NCBI GenBank assembly: GCA_034408875.1
Contig: JAWXCJ010000257.1
Span: 1 to 16,158 of the forward strand
DNA from: JANNHK01 sp034408875
Lineage (GTDB): Bacteria > Actinomycetota > Acidimicrobiia > IMCC26256 > PALSA-610
Reading direction: 5' to 3'
Length of the DNA stretch: 16,158 nt
The position numbers and the translations under genes were made by a program. Shown piece after piece: positions 1-5,605 of this stretch (positions are counted from its first letter, which is position 1; every line of letters starts with the position of its first letter). Under the pieces are notes generated by a model, which had not been told where the DNA came from, did not search any database, and worked only from the letters and a program-made list of their open reading frames with translations.

Positions 1-150
1 GCCGACGGCAGCGTCGAGTTCGAACTGACCGTCACGAACCGGCCCGCGTTCCGCACGCTCGTCCTCGGCTTCCTCGACCACGCCGAAGTGGTATCGCCGC
101 CCGAACTCCGCGCCGACATCGTCGCCTGGCTCGAACGGTGCGCGCCGTGA
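1..150 (+). CDS. pafB: C-terminal end of a WYL-domain regulator, PafB-like (partial)
   Basis: Frame 1 is open from the window edge and encodes 49 residues ending at a TGA at 148-150. The fragment has a beta-strand-like stretch (VEFELTVTNRPAFRTLVLG) followed by a closing helix with the pattern PPELRADIVAWLERC, like the tail of WYL-domain transcriptional regulators. It overlaps the next gene, a recognisable PafC-type WYL protein, by four bases. In Actinobacteria pafB and pafC are usually adjacent, and their products form a heteromeric activator of DNA-damage genes. The PafB name therefore rests mainly on position. The HTH and most of the WYL domain lie outside the window, so another WYL regulator is possible. 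Confidence 0.68.
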   Translation, partial: ADGSVEFELTVTNRPAFRTLVLGFLDHAEVVSPPELRADIVAWLERCAP

Positions 151-1088
151 GCCCCCGCGCGCTCGTCGGCCCCGAGATTCAACGGATCCTCGCCCTGGTG
201 CCGTGGATCGTGGCGCATCCCGGCACACCGAAGACCGACATCGCCGCCCGGTTCGGGCTCACCGTCGACGAACTCGACGACGACCTCGCGCTGGTGCTCA
301 TGATCGGTGTGCCCCCGTACACGCCGGGCGACTACCTCGACGTCGACGAGGACGACGACGGGCACGTGACGATCCGCCTCGCTGACTATTTCCAACGGCC
401 GCTGCAGCTGACACCCGCCGAAGGTCTCGCGCTACTGGCCGCGGGCCGGGCGCTGCTCGCGGTACCGGGCTCCGACGCCGAAGGCCCCCTCGCCACCGCG
501 CTGGCGAAACTCGAGCACGCGCTCGATCTGCCCGACCTGGTCGTCGAGGTCGGCGCACCGCAGTTCCTGCGCGACGTGCGCGCCGCGTCCACGCGCCGCG
601 ACCGCATCGAGATCGACTACTGGTCGGCCGGGCGCGACGAGATGACCACCCGCCGCGTCGACCCCGAGATCGTGTTCTTCGCGCTCGGCGCCTGGTACGC
701 CGGCGCCTACTGCCACCGCGCCGAGGCCGAGCGCATGTTCCGCGTCGACCGCATCCGCGCGCTGCGCGCGACCGGCGAACACTTCGAAACGGGCGACCTC
801 GGCTTCGAAACCGGCGACGTGTACAGCCCCCACACCAACGACGCTCGCGTCACCCTGCGTGTCACCCCGGCGGCCGCGTGGATCGCGGAGGCGTACCCTT
901 CGGAGTCGGTGACCGAACGCCCCGACGGTGGCCTCGACGTCGTACTCGCGGTCAGTGAACCCGCCTGGCTCGAGCGGCTACTCCTGCGGCTGGGCCCGGA
1001 CGCAGAGTTGATCGCGCCCCGCCCCCCGCCCGTCAACCGGGCCGCGGTCGCGCGTCGGGTGCTCGGGCGCTATACCGGTACCGGCTGA
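147..1088 (+). CDS. pafC: WYL-domain transcriptional regulator, PafC-like
   Basis: About 313 residues. Residues 10-60 look like a winged helix-turn-helix (KTDIAARFGLTVDELDDDL), and residues 145-210 are a WYL-type module with IEIDYWSAGRDE, RRVDP and GAWYAGAYCHRAEAERMF-RVDRI. A C-terminal beta/alpha segment follows (VTLRVTPAAAWIAE to the end), as in PafC. The length fits PafC (about 310-330 aa). I chose GTG 147 because it forms a GTGA overlap with the upstream stop; GTG 138 would add three residues, and neither has a clear Shine-Dalgarno sequence. PafB and PafC act together as a DNA-damage-responsive activator, with WYL domains thought to sense a nucleic-acid ligand. The gene lies upstream of the tat-helY block, as in mycobacteria, but is separated from it here by signal peptidase genes. 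Confidence 0.83.
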   Translation: MSPRALVGPEIQRILALVPWIVAHPGTPKTDIAARFGLTVDELDDDLALVLMIGVPPYTPGDYLDVDEDDDGHVTIRLADYFQRPLQLTPAEGLALLAAGRALLAVPGSDAEGPLATALAKLEHALDLPDLVVEVGAPQFLRDVRAASTRRDRIEIDYWSAGRDEMTTRRVDPEIVFFALGAWYAGAYCHRAEAERMFRVDRIRALRATGEHFETGDLGFETGDVYSPHTNDARVTLRVTPAAAWIAEAYPSESVTERPDGGLDVVLAVSEPAWLERLLLRLGPDAELIAPRPPPVNRAAVARRVLGRYTGTG

Positions 1089-1147
1089 CACGGGCGCGGC
1101 CCGACCGCCGCGACCTGATCGGAGTGGGCGCCACCGCCCGTGAGACA

Positions 1148-1780
1148 ATGGAGCCAGTGGATCGCCTGCCCGTCAGTCCCGTGGACGCTTGGGCGACACC
1201 GGGCGTCGCTCCTCCCCCCGAGACCCCCGAGGGCCGCCGCCGACGCGGGCGGCGCAAGCGCACCGGCGCGGTGCTCCTCGTCGAGTGGGTCGTCCTGATC
1301 GTCGGCGCGCTCACGCTCGCCTTGCTGATCAAGATGTTCCTGTTCCAGGCCTTCTACATCCCGTCCGAGTCGATGGACCCGACCTTGAAGAAGGACGACC
1401 GGGTCCTGGTCAACAAGCTCTCGTACAAGATGCACGACGTCAACCGGGGCGACATCATCGTGTTCAAGGCCCCGCCCGGAGTCGACGAAAGCATCAAGGA
1501 CCTGGTCAAGCGGGTCATCGCACTACCGGGCGAGACGGTCGAGGGCAAGGAAGCCATGGTCTGGATCGATGGTGAACCCCTCGAGGAGTCGTACCTGCCG
1601 GAGGGCGTCGTCACGCTCGACTTCCCGGCCACGGTGGTCCCGCCCGAGAGCTATTGGGTCATGGGCGACAACCGCATCAATTCGCAGGACTCCCGAGTTT
1701 TCCAATTTGTTCCGGAAGGCGACATCGTCGGCCGAGTGTTCATACGTATCCTCCCGGTCACCCGCATAGGTCTTCTGTGA
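1148..1780 (+). CDS. lepB: Signal peptidase I, first of a tandem pair
   Basis: About 210 residues from ATG 1148. GTG 1124 would add eight and GTG 1157 would remove three; no start has a strong ribosome site. The protein removes signal peptides from exported precursors outside the membrane. An arginine-rich N-terminus (GRRRRGRRKR) is followed by one membrane helix (about residues 42-66) and the serine box IPSESMDPTL (catalytic Ser75). The lysine box VKRVIALPGE (Lys121) and the C-terminal box MGDNRINSQDSR come next. The usual S-R-x-F-G-P that follows box E reads SRVFQFVPEGD, so the Gly-Pro is lost. That stretch (about 1697-1713) is strikingly AT-rich for the region. The N-terminal catalytic half is nearly identical to the downstream copy. 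The active-site Ser and Lys are intact, so it is probably functional, perhaps with altered specificity. Confidence 0.9.
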   Translation: MEPVDRLPVSPVDAWATPGVAPPPETPEGRRRRGRRKRTGAVLLVEWVVLIVGALTLALLIKMFLFQAFYIPSESMDPTLKKDDRVLVNKLSYKMHDVNRGDIIVFKAPPGVDESIKDLVKRVIALPGETVEGKEAMVWIDGEPLEESYLPEGVVTLDFPATVVPPESYWVMGDNRINSQDSRVFQFVPEGDIVGRVFIRILPVTRIGLL

Positions 1781-1817
1781 CCCTGTGACACCCAAGACCG
1801 CGACCCCCCAAAACCGC

Positions 1818-1873
1818 GACGACATGACCGGGACGACATGACCGGGACGACATGACCGGGACGACATGACCGG
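1818..1873 (+). repeat. Four perfect 14-bp tandem repeats spanning a start codon
   Basis: The unit GACGACATGACCGG occurs four times without mismatch at 1818-1831, 1832-1845, 1846-1859 and 1860-1873. Each unit holds an ATG (1824, 1838, 1852, 1866); the last is the start of the second signal peptidase. Because 14 is not a multiple of three, each of the first three ATGs opens a frame reading Met-Thr-Gly-Thr-Thr-stop. The TGA of each mini-frame overlaps the next ATG as ATGA. The array therefore looks like a chain of three five-residue leader ORFs, each coupled to the next and finally to lepB2. It may simply be replication slippage over the start region. Confidence 0.95.
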
Positions 1874-2453
1874 CACGATCGACGAGACGCTCCCGCCCAC
1901 CTCGGGTCCGAGGAAGAGTCGCCGCGGCGCCAAACAGGCCATCGAGTGGGTGCTGCTGATCGTCGGCGCGATCGGCATCGCGCTCGTCATCAAGATGTTC
2001 CTGTTCCAGGCGTTCTACATCCCGTCGGAGTCGATGGTCCCGACGCTGAAGAAGAACGACCGCATCCTCGTCAACAAACTGTCGTACCGGATGCACGACG
2101 TGAACCGCGGCGACATCATCGTGTTCAAAGCGCCGGCCGGGCGCACCGACGGCATCGAGGACCTGGTCAAGCGGGTCATCGGTCTGCCCGGCGAGACGGT
2201 CTCGTTCCGCGACAACCGCGTGTACATCGACGGTGAACCACTCGACGAGGGCTACTTGCCGGAAGGGACACCCACCGTTCAGAGGTGCACGCTCGGCGAA
2301 TCCATCGAGATCCCGCCCGATTCCTACTTCATGATGGGTGACAACCGCACCGCGTCCGAGGACTCGCGCTGTTTCGGCCCGATCCCCGAGGGCGACATCG
2401 TCGGCCGGGCGTTCGTGCGCATCCTCCCGGTCACCCGCATCGGCTTCTTGTAG
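1866..2453 (+). CDS. lepB: Signal peptidase I, second of a tandem pair
   Basis: 195 residues. A basic N-terminus (PRKSRRGAKQ) is followed by one membrane helix (about residues 25-48) and the serine box IPSESMVPTL (catalytic Ser56). The lysine box VKRVIGLPGE (Lys102) and the canonical box MGDNRTASEDSRCFGPIPEGD (GDN at 158-160) complete the active site. It has the full C-terminal consensus that the upstream paralogue lacks, plus a longer loop before it (about residues 134-150). ATG 1866 is the only usable start: the frame is closed by a TGA at 1839-1841 and holds no other start codon in between. It follows lepB1 by 85 bp including the 14-bp array, so expression may depend on reinitiation through the mini-ORFs. 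Tandem signal peptidases are also known in Streptomyces. The stop TAG directly abuts the stop of the convergent phosphodiesterase. Confidence 0.93.
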   Translation: MTGTIDETLPPTSGPRKSRRGAKQAIEWVLLIVGAIGIALVIKMFLFQAFYIPSESMVPTLKKNDRILVNKLSYRMHDVNRGDIIVFKAPAGRTDGIEDLVKRVIGLPGETVSFRDNRVYIDGEPLDEGYLPEGTPTVQRCTLGESIEIPPDSYFMMGDNRTASEDSRCFGPIPEGDIVGRAFVRILPVTRIGFL

Positions 2454-3164
2454 TTACCTTTCCTCGAGCATCGGGCCCGCAGTCCACTCGCCGACGGTCG
2501 CGACCATGCGATCGGGGCGGTCGCAGTACACGCCGTCGATCTCCATGCGCAGCATTGCCCGCAGGTGCCGAACCTCCTGCGCGTCCCACGCGAACGCGCG
2601 CACGCCGAAGCGGTGGAAGAGGCTCACCAACCCCGCCGACCATTCGGTGTGGTGCATGTTCATCGCGTCGATCCCAGCTTCGGAAAGGTCGTGCGCGTGA
2701 CGTTCGAGCACCCCGACGGCCCGCTTCGAGGTGGAGTGCACCAGCCGTACCGCCGGCTCCGGGCGGAGGCCGACCAGCAGCTCCAGATCGGGCGAGCACA
2801 CCCACAGCCGTTCGAGCGCACCGAACTTCCGGGCCACGTCGACTAGCGGGGCGGCCGCTTCGGGCGTCTTGACGTCGATGGAGAAGTCGTAGTCGGTGCC
2901 CAGCTCGTCATAGACGTCCGCGAGGCGGGGGACCTCGAGGCGGGCCAGATCAACGGCTGTGGCCTTCTCGACCCGCACGCGGCGCACTCCGGACCGCACG
3001 GTGGCGTCATGGGTGCAGACGACCTCTCCGTCGGCCGAGAGCCACACGTCGGATTCCAGACCGGATGCGCCCAGCTCCCGGGCCCGGCGAAACGCGCGGA
3101 GCGTGTTCTCCGGGTACTCGAGCCGAGCCCCTCGGTGGGCAAAGGTGATGACGGAGTGGTTCAT
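2454..3164 (-). CDS. Glycerophosphodiester phosphodiesterase family protein
   Basis: 236 residues on the minus strand, with ATG at 3164 chosen because the conserved domain starts immediately (MNHSVITFAHRGA); the frame stays open upstream with no family-like sequence. The family hydrolyses glycerophosphodiesters to glycerol-3-phosphate and an alcohol, in a TIM-barrel fold. Visible signatures are AHRGARLEYPENT (catalytic His10-Arg11), ESDVWLSADGEVVCTHD (Glu37 and Asp39 as metal ligands, His52 as second catalytic His), FSIDVKTPE, and the C-terminal AWDAQ and DGVYCDRPDR. No signal peptide is seen, so it is probably cytosolic. The length is usual for the short bacterial GDPD class. It is the only minus-strand protein gene in the window, and its stop TAA touches the lepB2 stop. 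Confidence 0.9.
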   Translation of the reverse strand: MNHSVITFAHRGARLEYPENTLRAFRRARELGASGLESDVWLSADGEVVCTHDATVRSGVRRVRVEKATAVDLARLEVPRLADVYDELGTDYDFSIDVKTPEAAAPLVDVARKFGALERLWVCSPDLELLVGLRPEPAVRLVHSTSKRAVGVLERHAHDLSEAGIDAMNMHHTEWSAGLVSLFHRFGVRAFAWDAQEVRHLRAMLRMEIDGVYCDRPDRMVATVGEWTAGPMLEER

Positions 3165-3255
3165 TGCGCAACGGTGAGCAAATGCGTCACAACAGTGGGC
3201 GAAGAGCCCGACCCGATCCTCAAGGGGGGTGGGGGCCCTGCCGAATGGTAAATCA

Positions 3256-3271
3256 CCCGCCAGGAGGCGGG
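3256..3271. repeat. Short perfect inverted repeat in a divergent intergenic region
   Basis: CCCGCC-AGGA-GGCGGG forms a six-base-pair stem with a four-base loop. It lies in the 145-bp gap between the divergently transcribed phosphodiesterase (start 3164, minus) and the zinc-ribbon gene (start 3310, plus). It could be an operator or a UTR hairpin. In GC-rich DNA a stem this short can occur by chance, and I see no convincing -35/-10 pair beside it. Confidence 0.3.
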
Positions 3272-3309
3272 AGTAGCGGCAAGCTCGACCAAGACCAGGG
3301 ACGGTATCG

Positions 3310-3663
3310 GTGACGACCATCAGGGCCAACTGCCCGAGCTGTGGTGACGTCCAGCTGACGGCGGACGATCTCACCGTTCGCGTGTGTGCGGACGACGAGC
3401 GCGGGTCGTACTGCTTCCGATGCCCGGAGTGTCAGGGTGCAGTCGCCAAGGACGCCAGCCGGCGCATCGTGGATCTGCTCGTATCGAGCGGTGTGCGCAT
3501 GCAGGTGTGGCGCCTTCCGGCCGAGCTGACGGAGCAGCCCCGCCTGGGTCCGCCCCTCGCACCCGACGACCTCCTCGACTTCCACCTCCTGCTCCAGCAG
3601 GACGGCTGGTTCGAAACGGTCGCCAGCGAGGTCCGCCGAACCATCAACAGCCACGATCGCTAG
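3310..3663 (+). CDS. Small zinc-ribbon protein of unknown function
   Basis: 117 residues from GTG 3310. The N-terminus has two cysteine knuckles, CPSC at residues 8-11 and CPEC at 38-41, separated by a beta-rich stretch, the pattern of a treble-clef or zinc-ribbon fold; Cys26 and Cys35 are additional. The C-terminal half is predicted helical and ends in LLDFHLLLQQDGWFETVASEVRR, which has no catalytic motif I recognise. Metal binding is inferred from the cysteines; a nucleic-acid or protein-binding role is guesswork. It is divergent from the phosphodiesterase, and its stop TAG (3661-3663) forms the first three bases of a candidate -10 element for the following gene. Confidence 0.72.
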   Translation: MTTIRANCPSCGDVQLTADDLTVRVCADDERGSYCFRCPECQGAVAKDASRRIVDLLVSSGVRMQVWRLPAELTEQPRLGPPLAPDDLLDFHLLLQQDGWFETVASEVRRTINSHDR

Positions 3664-3666
3664 GCT
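3661..3666 (+). promoter_or_regulatory. Candidate -10 element for a leaderless transcript
   Basis: TAGGCT matches the actinobacterial -10 pattern TAnnnT and is followed by seven bases and then ATG 3674. Transcription would therefore start at or next to the start codon. The TAG is also the stop codon of the upstream gene. No good -35 is visible. Confidence 0.4.
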
Positions 3667-3673
3667 AAACCCC

Positions 3674-3874
3674 ATGACCTCGTGGTTCATGGTGTACGCA
3701 GTCGTGGCCCTCTCGGTCGCGGCGGTGTTCGCGGCCATCGCTCACGCCTCGCGCGAATTGCCGACCGCGAGCCGGTCCCTCACCGATTTCCATCAGGGCC
3801 TCCGGCCCGCGCTCGTCCGGGTTCGCACCGAAACCGACGAAGCCCGCGCCCGGCTCGCACGACGCGCCGAGTAG
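3674..3874 (+). CDS. Small single-pass membrane protein, hypothetical
   Basis: 66 residues. One hydrophobic helix spans about residues 4-23 (WFMVYAVVALSVAAVFAAIA). A polar, arginine-rich, probably helical tail follows (RPALVRVRTETDEARARLARR). It is likely N-terminally anchored with the tail in the cytoplasm, by the positive-inside rule. It sits between the zinc-ribbon gene and tatA, and its stop is 66 bp from the tatA start. The start is supported by a TAnnnT element seven bases upstream. I do not recognise a family. A link to Tat function is possible from position only. Overlapping longer frames on the other strand lack family features. Confidence 0.6.
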   Translation: MTSWFMVYAVVALSVAAVFAAIAHASRELPTASRSLTDFHQGLRPALVRVRTETDEARARLARRAE

Positions 3875-3882
3875 CGACCCCG

Positions 3883-3927
3883 GTACGATTCGGGCCAGTA
3901 CGATTCGCGACGGCACACCTCGTGCCG
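3883..3927 (+). promoter_or_regulatory. Candidate tatA promoter with duplicated -10-like box and 5'-UTR hairpin
   Basis: GTACGATTCG occurs twice, at 3883-3892 and 3898-3907, 15 bp apart. Each copy contains TACGAT, a good match to the actinobacterial -10 (TAnnnT). The downstream copy (3899-3904) would start transcription near 3911. Exactly there begins an inverted repeat, CGGCAC-acctc-GTGCCG (3911-3927), ending 13 bases before the tatA ATG. Neither box has a clear -35. The hairpin could affect tatA translation; this is inference. Confidence 0.42.
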
Positions 3928-3940
3928 ACTGCCCGGTCTC

Positions 3941-4294
3941 ATGAACATCGGTCCCGCGGAAATCGCCGTCATTCTCCTGGTCGCGTTGCTGGTCTTCGGT
4001 CCTTCGCGCCTGCCTGAAATCAGCCGCCAGGTCGGGGGTGCGATGCGCGAGTTGCGCAAGATGCAGTCGACTCTCAAGGCCGAGTTGGACGACGCGCTCA
4101 ACGTCGCCGACACCAAGCCCGTGACGAGACGCGCGACCACGACCCGGGCGCCGACCACCGGCGAACCCGACCACACCGACCTGCCCGCTCCGTTCGAAGC
4201 GATCGAAGACCGCGTCGACATCTCCGAGGATCTCGCGGGCGCCGACCCGGCGCCCGACGACGGCTTCACCGGCCCCGACGATTCGTTCATCTGA
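3941..4294 (+). CDS. tatA: Sec-independent translocase TatA/TatB-family protein
   Basis: 117 residues. A short N-terminal membrane helix (about residues 6-20) leads into the family hinge VFGPSRLPEI (Phe19-Gly20-Pro21). An amphipathic helix follows at about 23-50 (ISRQVGGAMRELRKMQS) and then a long acidic, disordered tail. This is the TatA/B architecture; the proteins oligomerise with TatC to move folded proteins carrying twin-arginine signals across the membrane. Glu7 in the helix is a TatB-like feature, while the position right before tatC favours TatA. Only one such gene is present here, so it may serve either role. ATG 3941 opens directly onto the conserved MNIGPAEI start. The gene is 13 bp upstream of tatC, almost certainly in the same operon. 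Confidence 0.9.
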   Translation: MNIGPAEIAVILLVALLVFGPSRLPEISRQVGGAMRELRKMQSTLKAELDDALNVADTKPVTRRATTTRAPTTGEPDHTDLPAPFEAIEDRVDISEDLAGADPAPDDGFTGPDDSFI

Positions 4295-4307
4295 GTCGCG
4301 ACACACC

Positions 4308-5063
4308 ATGGCCGAACCGGAAGGCGTCGCCGACGGGCAGATGACGCTCGTCGAACATCTCAGCGAGCTGCGGCGCCGCATCTTCATCTGCGTGATCGCG
4401 GTCGCCGTCTGCGCGGTGGTCATGTTCATCCTCTTCCCCCAGATCCTCGAGATCCTGTCCGAGCCGTACCGCGAGGTCACCAAGGGCGTCGACCGGTGTG
4501 GGCCGGAGGGTTGCGACCTCATCGCGACGAACCCGCTCGCCCCGTTCATGGTGCGCCTGAAGGTCGCGACATACGGCGGTATGGCCCTCGCGTTGCCGGT
4601 CATCATGTGGGAGGTCTGGCGCTTCATCGTGCCCGGGCTGAACCCGAACGAACGCAAGTACGCGATCCCGTTCATCGTGGTCACCGTGTTGCTGTTCGCA
4701 CTCGGCGTGTTCTTCGCCTGGCTCACGCTCGACAAGGCGCTCCAGTTCCTGCTCATCGGATCGGTCGGCGGCGAGATCGAACCGTTCGTCGCGGCCGACG
4801 AGTACCTGACGCTCATCACACTGATGATGCTGGCGTTCGGCGTCGCGTTCGAGCTGCCGGTCCTGCTCGTGTTCCTCATGCTCGTCGGCGTCGTGACCAG
4901 CCAGACGCTGCGCAAGCACCGGCGGTGGGCCCTGATCGGGATCTTCGCCTTCTCGGCCATCATCACGCCCAGCCAGGACCCGTTCTCCCTATTGTTCATG
5001 GCCGTGCCGATGTACGTCTTCTACGAAACTGCGATCGTGATCGGGCGGGTGATGAAGCGATGA
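4308..5063 (+). CDS. tatC: Sec-independent protein translocase TatC
   Basis: 251 residues, the usual TatC length, with six predicted membrane helices. TatC is the twin-arginine signal-peptide receptor. Signatures are the N-terminal MTLVEHLSELRRRIF (residues 12-26) and the cytoplasmic loop VWRFIVPGLNPNERKYAIPF. In that loop Phe106 and Glu115 correspond to the signal-binding Phe94 and Glu103 of E. coli. The late motif TPSQDPFSLL (220-229) is also present. The start ATG leads directly into the conserved N-terminus after a short acidic extension. The last codons overlap the next gene's start (ATGA at 5060-5063), suggesting translational coupling. The order tatA-tatC-helicase matches mycobacteria, but here a membrane-protein gene intervenes before the helicase. 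Confidence 0.95.
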   Translation: MAEPEGVADGQMTLVEHLSELRRRIFICVIAVAVCAVVMFILFPQILEILSEPYREVTKGVDRCGPEGCDLIATNPLAPFMVRLKVATYGGMALALPVIMWEVWRFIVPGLNPNERKYAIPFIVVTVLLFALGVFFAWLTLDKALQFLLIGSVGGEIEPFVAADEYLTLITLMMLAFGVAFELPVLLVFLMLVGVVTSQTLRKHRRWALIGIFAFSAIITPSQDPFSLLFMAVPMYVFYETAIVIGRVMKR

Positions 5064-5605
5064 GCCCGAAGACGCGCTACCAGGCGCCTCGGCGGCGGGA
5101 GCGTTCCGAGGTCCTCAAGGCGGTCGCGGCGGTCGCCGTCGTGGTCGTCGTCACGGCCTTGCTGGTGTGGCTGTTGCGGCCGGGCCCGAGCGACCGCTTC
5201 GACGGAGGCGGCGGGGGGTTGTTCAACCGCCAGCCGCGTGCCAGTTGGCTCGTCGCGCTCACGGTCGGCGCGTTGGTGGTGTTCGTCTGGTACGCGCTCA
5301 CGCGCGTGCGCCGCCGCCGCAACCTGGTGCTCGTCGTCGGCTGTGTCGGCATCCTCGGTGTCGCGGTCCTGGCCGGGACGCTCTGGCCGGACGGGTTGCT
5401 GCATACGTACATCGGCATTCCCGACCAATCCGACTTCGACGACCTGACACCGGAGACGACGACCGTCCCCGGGTCCGACGTGACAATCACCGTTCCGGGT
5501 CTCGACGTGACCGTCCCGCCGGGGACCGAGACGACCGCGGCGCCGACGGACACAGCACCCACCGAGACCGCGCCCGGCGAAACCCCGACGACCGGGAGCC
5601 CGTAA
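5060..5605 (+). CDS. Three-helix membrane protein with Thr/Pro-rich tail, hypothetical
   Basis: 181 residues, starting at the ATG that overlaps the tatC stop. A basic N-terminus (RYQAPRRRERS) precedes three hydrophobic helices: about residues 19-39 (KAVAAVAVVVVVTALLVWLL), 63-80 and 88-108. The C-terminal 60 residues form a Thr/Pro/Glu-rich low-complexity tail (TETTAAPTDTAPTETAPGE), typical of disordered extracytoplasmic segments. I recognise no family. Overlap with tatC suggests co-expression and perhaps an accessory envelope role. Its TAA stop (5603-5605) is in the same frame as the helicase that follows with no gap, so only this stop codon separates the two proteins. Confidence 0.75.
   Translation: MSPKTRYQAPRRRERSEVLKAVAAVAVVVVVTALLVWLLRPGPSDRFDGGGGGLFNRQPRASWLVALTVGALVVFVWYALTRVRRRRNLVLVVGCVGILGVAVLAGTLWPDGLLHTYIGIPDQSDFDDLTPETTTVPGSDVTITVPGLDVTVPPGTETTAAPTDTAPTETAPGETPTTGSP
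5594..5598 (+). promoter_or_regulatory. Shine-Dalgarno site supporting a CTG start for the helicase
   Basis: GGGAG at 5594-5598 ends seven bases before the CTG at 5606, an ideal ribosome-binding spacing. It lies inside the last codons of the upstream membrane-protein gene. It is the main support for CTG initiation, because no ATG, GTG or TTG exists in this frame before the helicase Walker A region. Confidence 0.5.

Noticed and set aside
2454..3374. Longer 306-residue version of the phosphodiesterase
   Set aside because: The extra 70 residues have no domain similarity and cover the divergent intergenic region; the family domain begins at Met 3164.
3665..4999. 444-codon minus-strand open frame opposite tatA and tatC
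   Set aside because: It is antisense to clear tatA and tatC genes, has shadow-type composition and shows no family motif.
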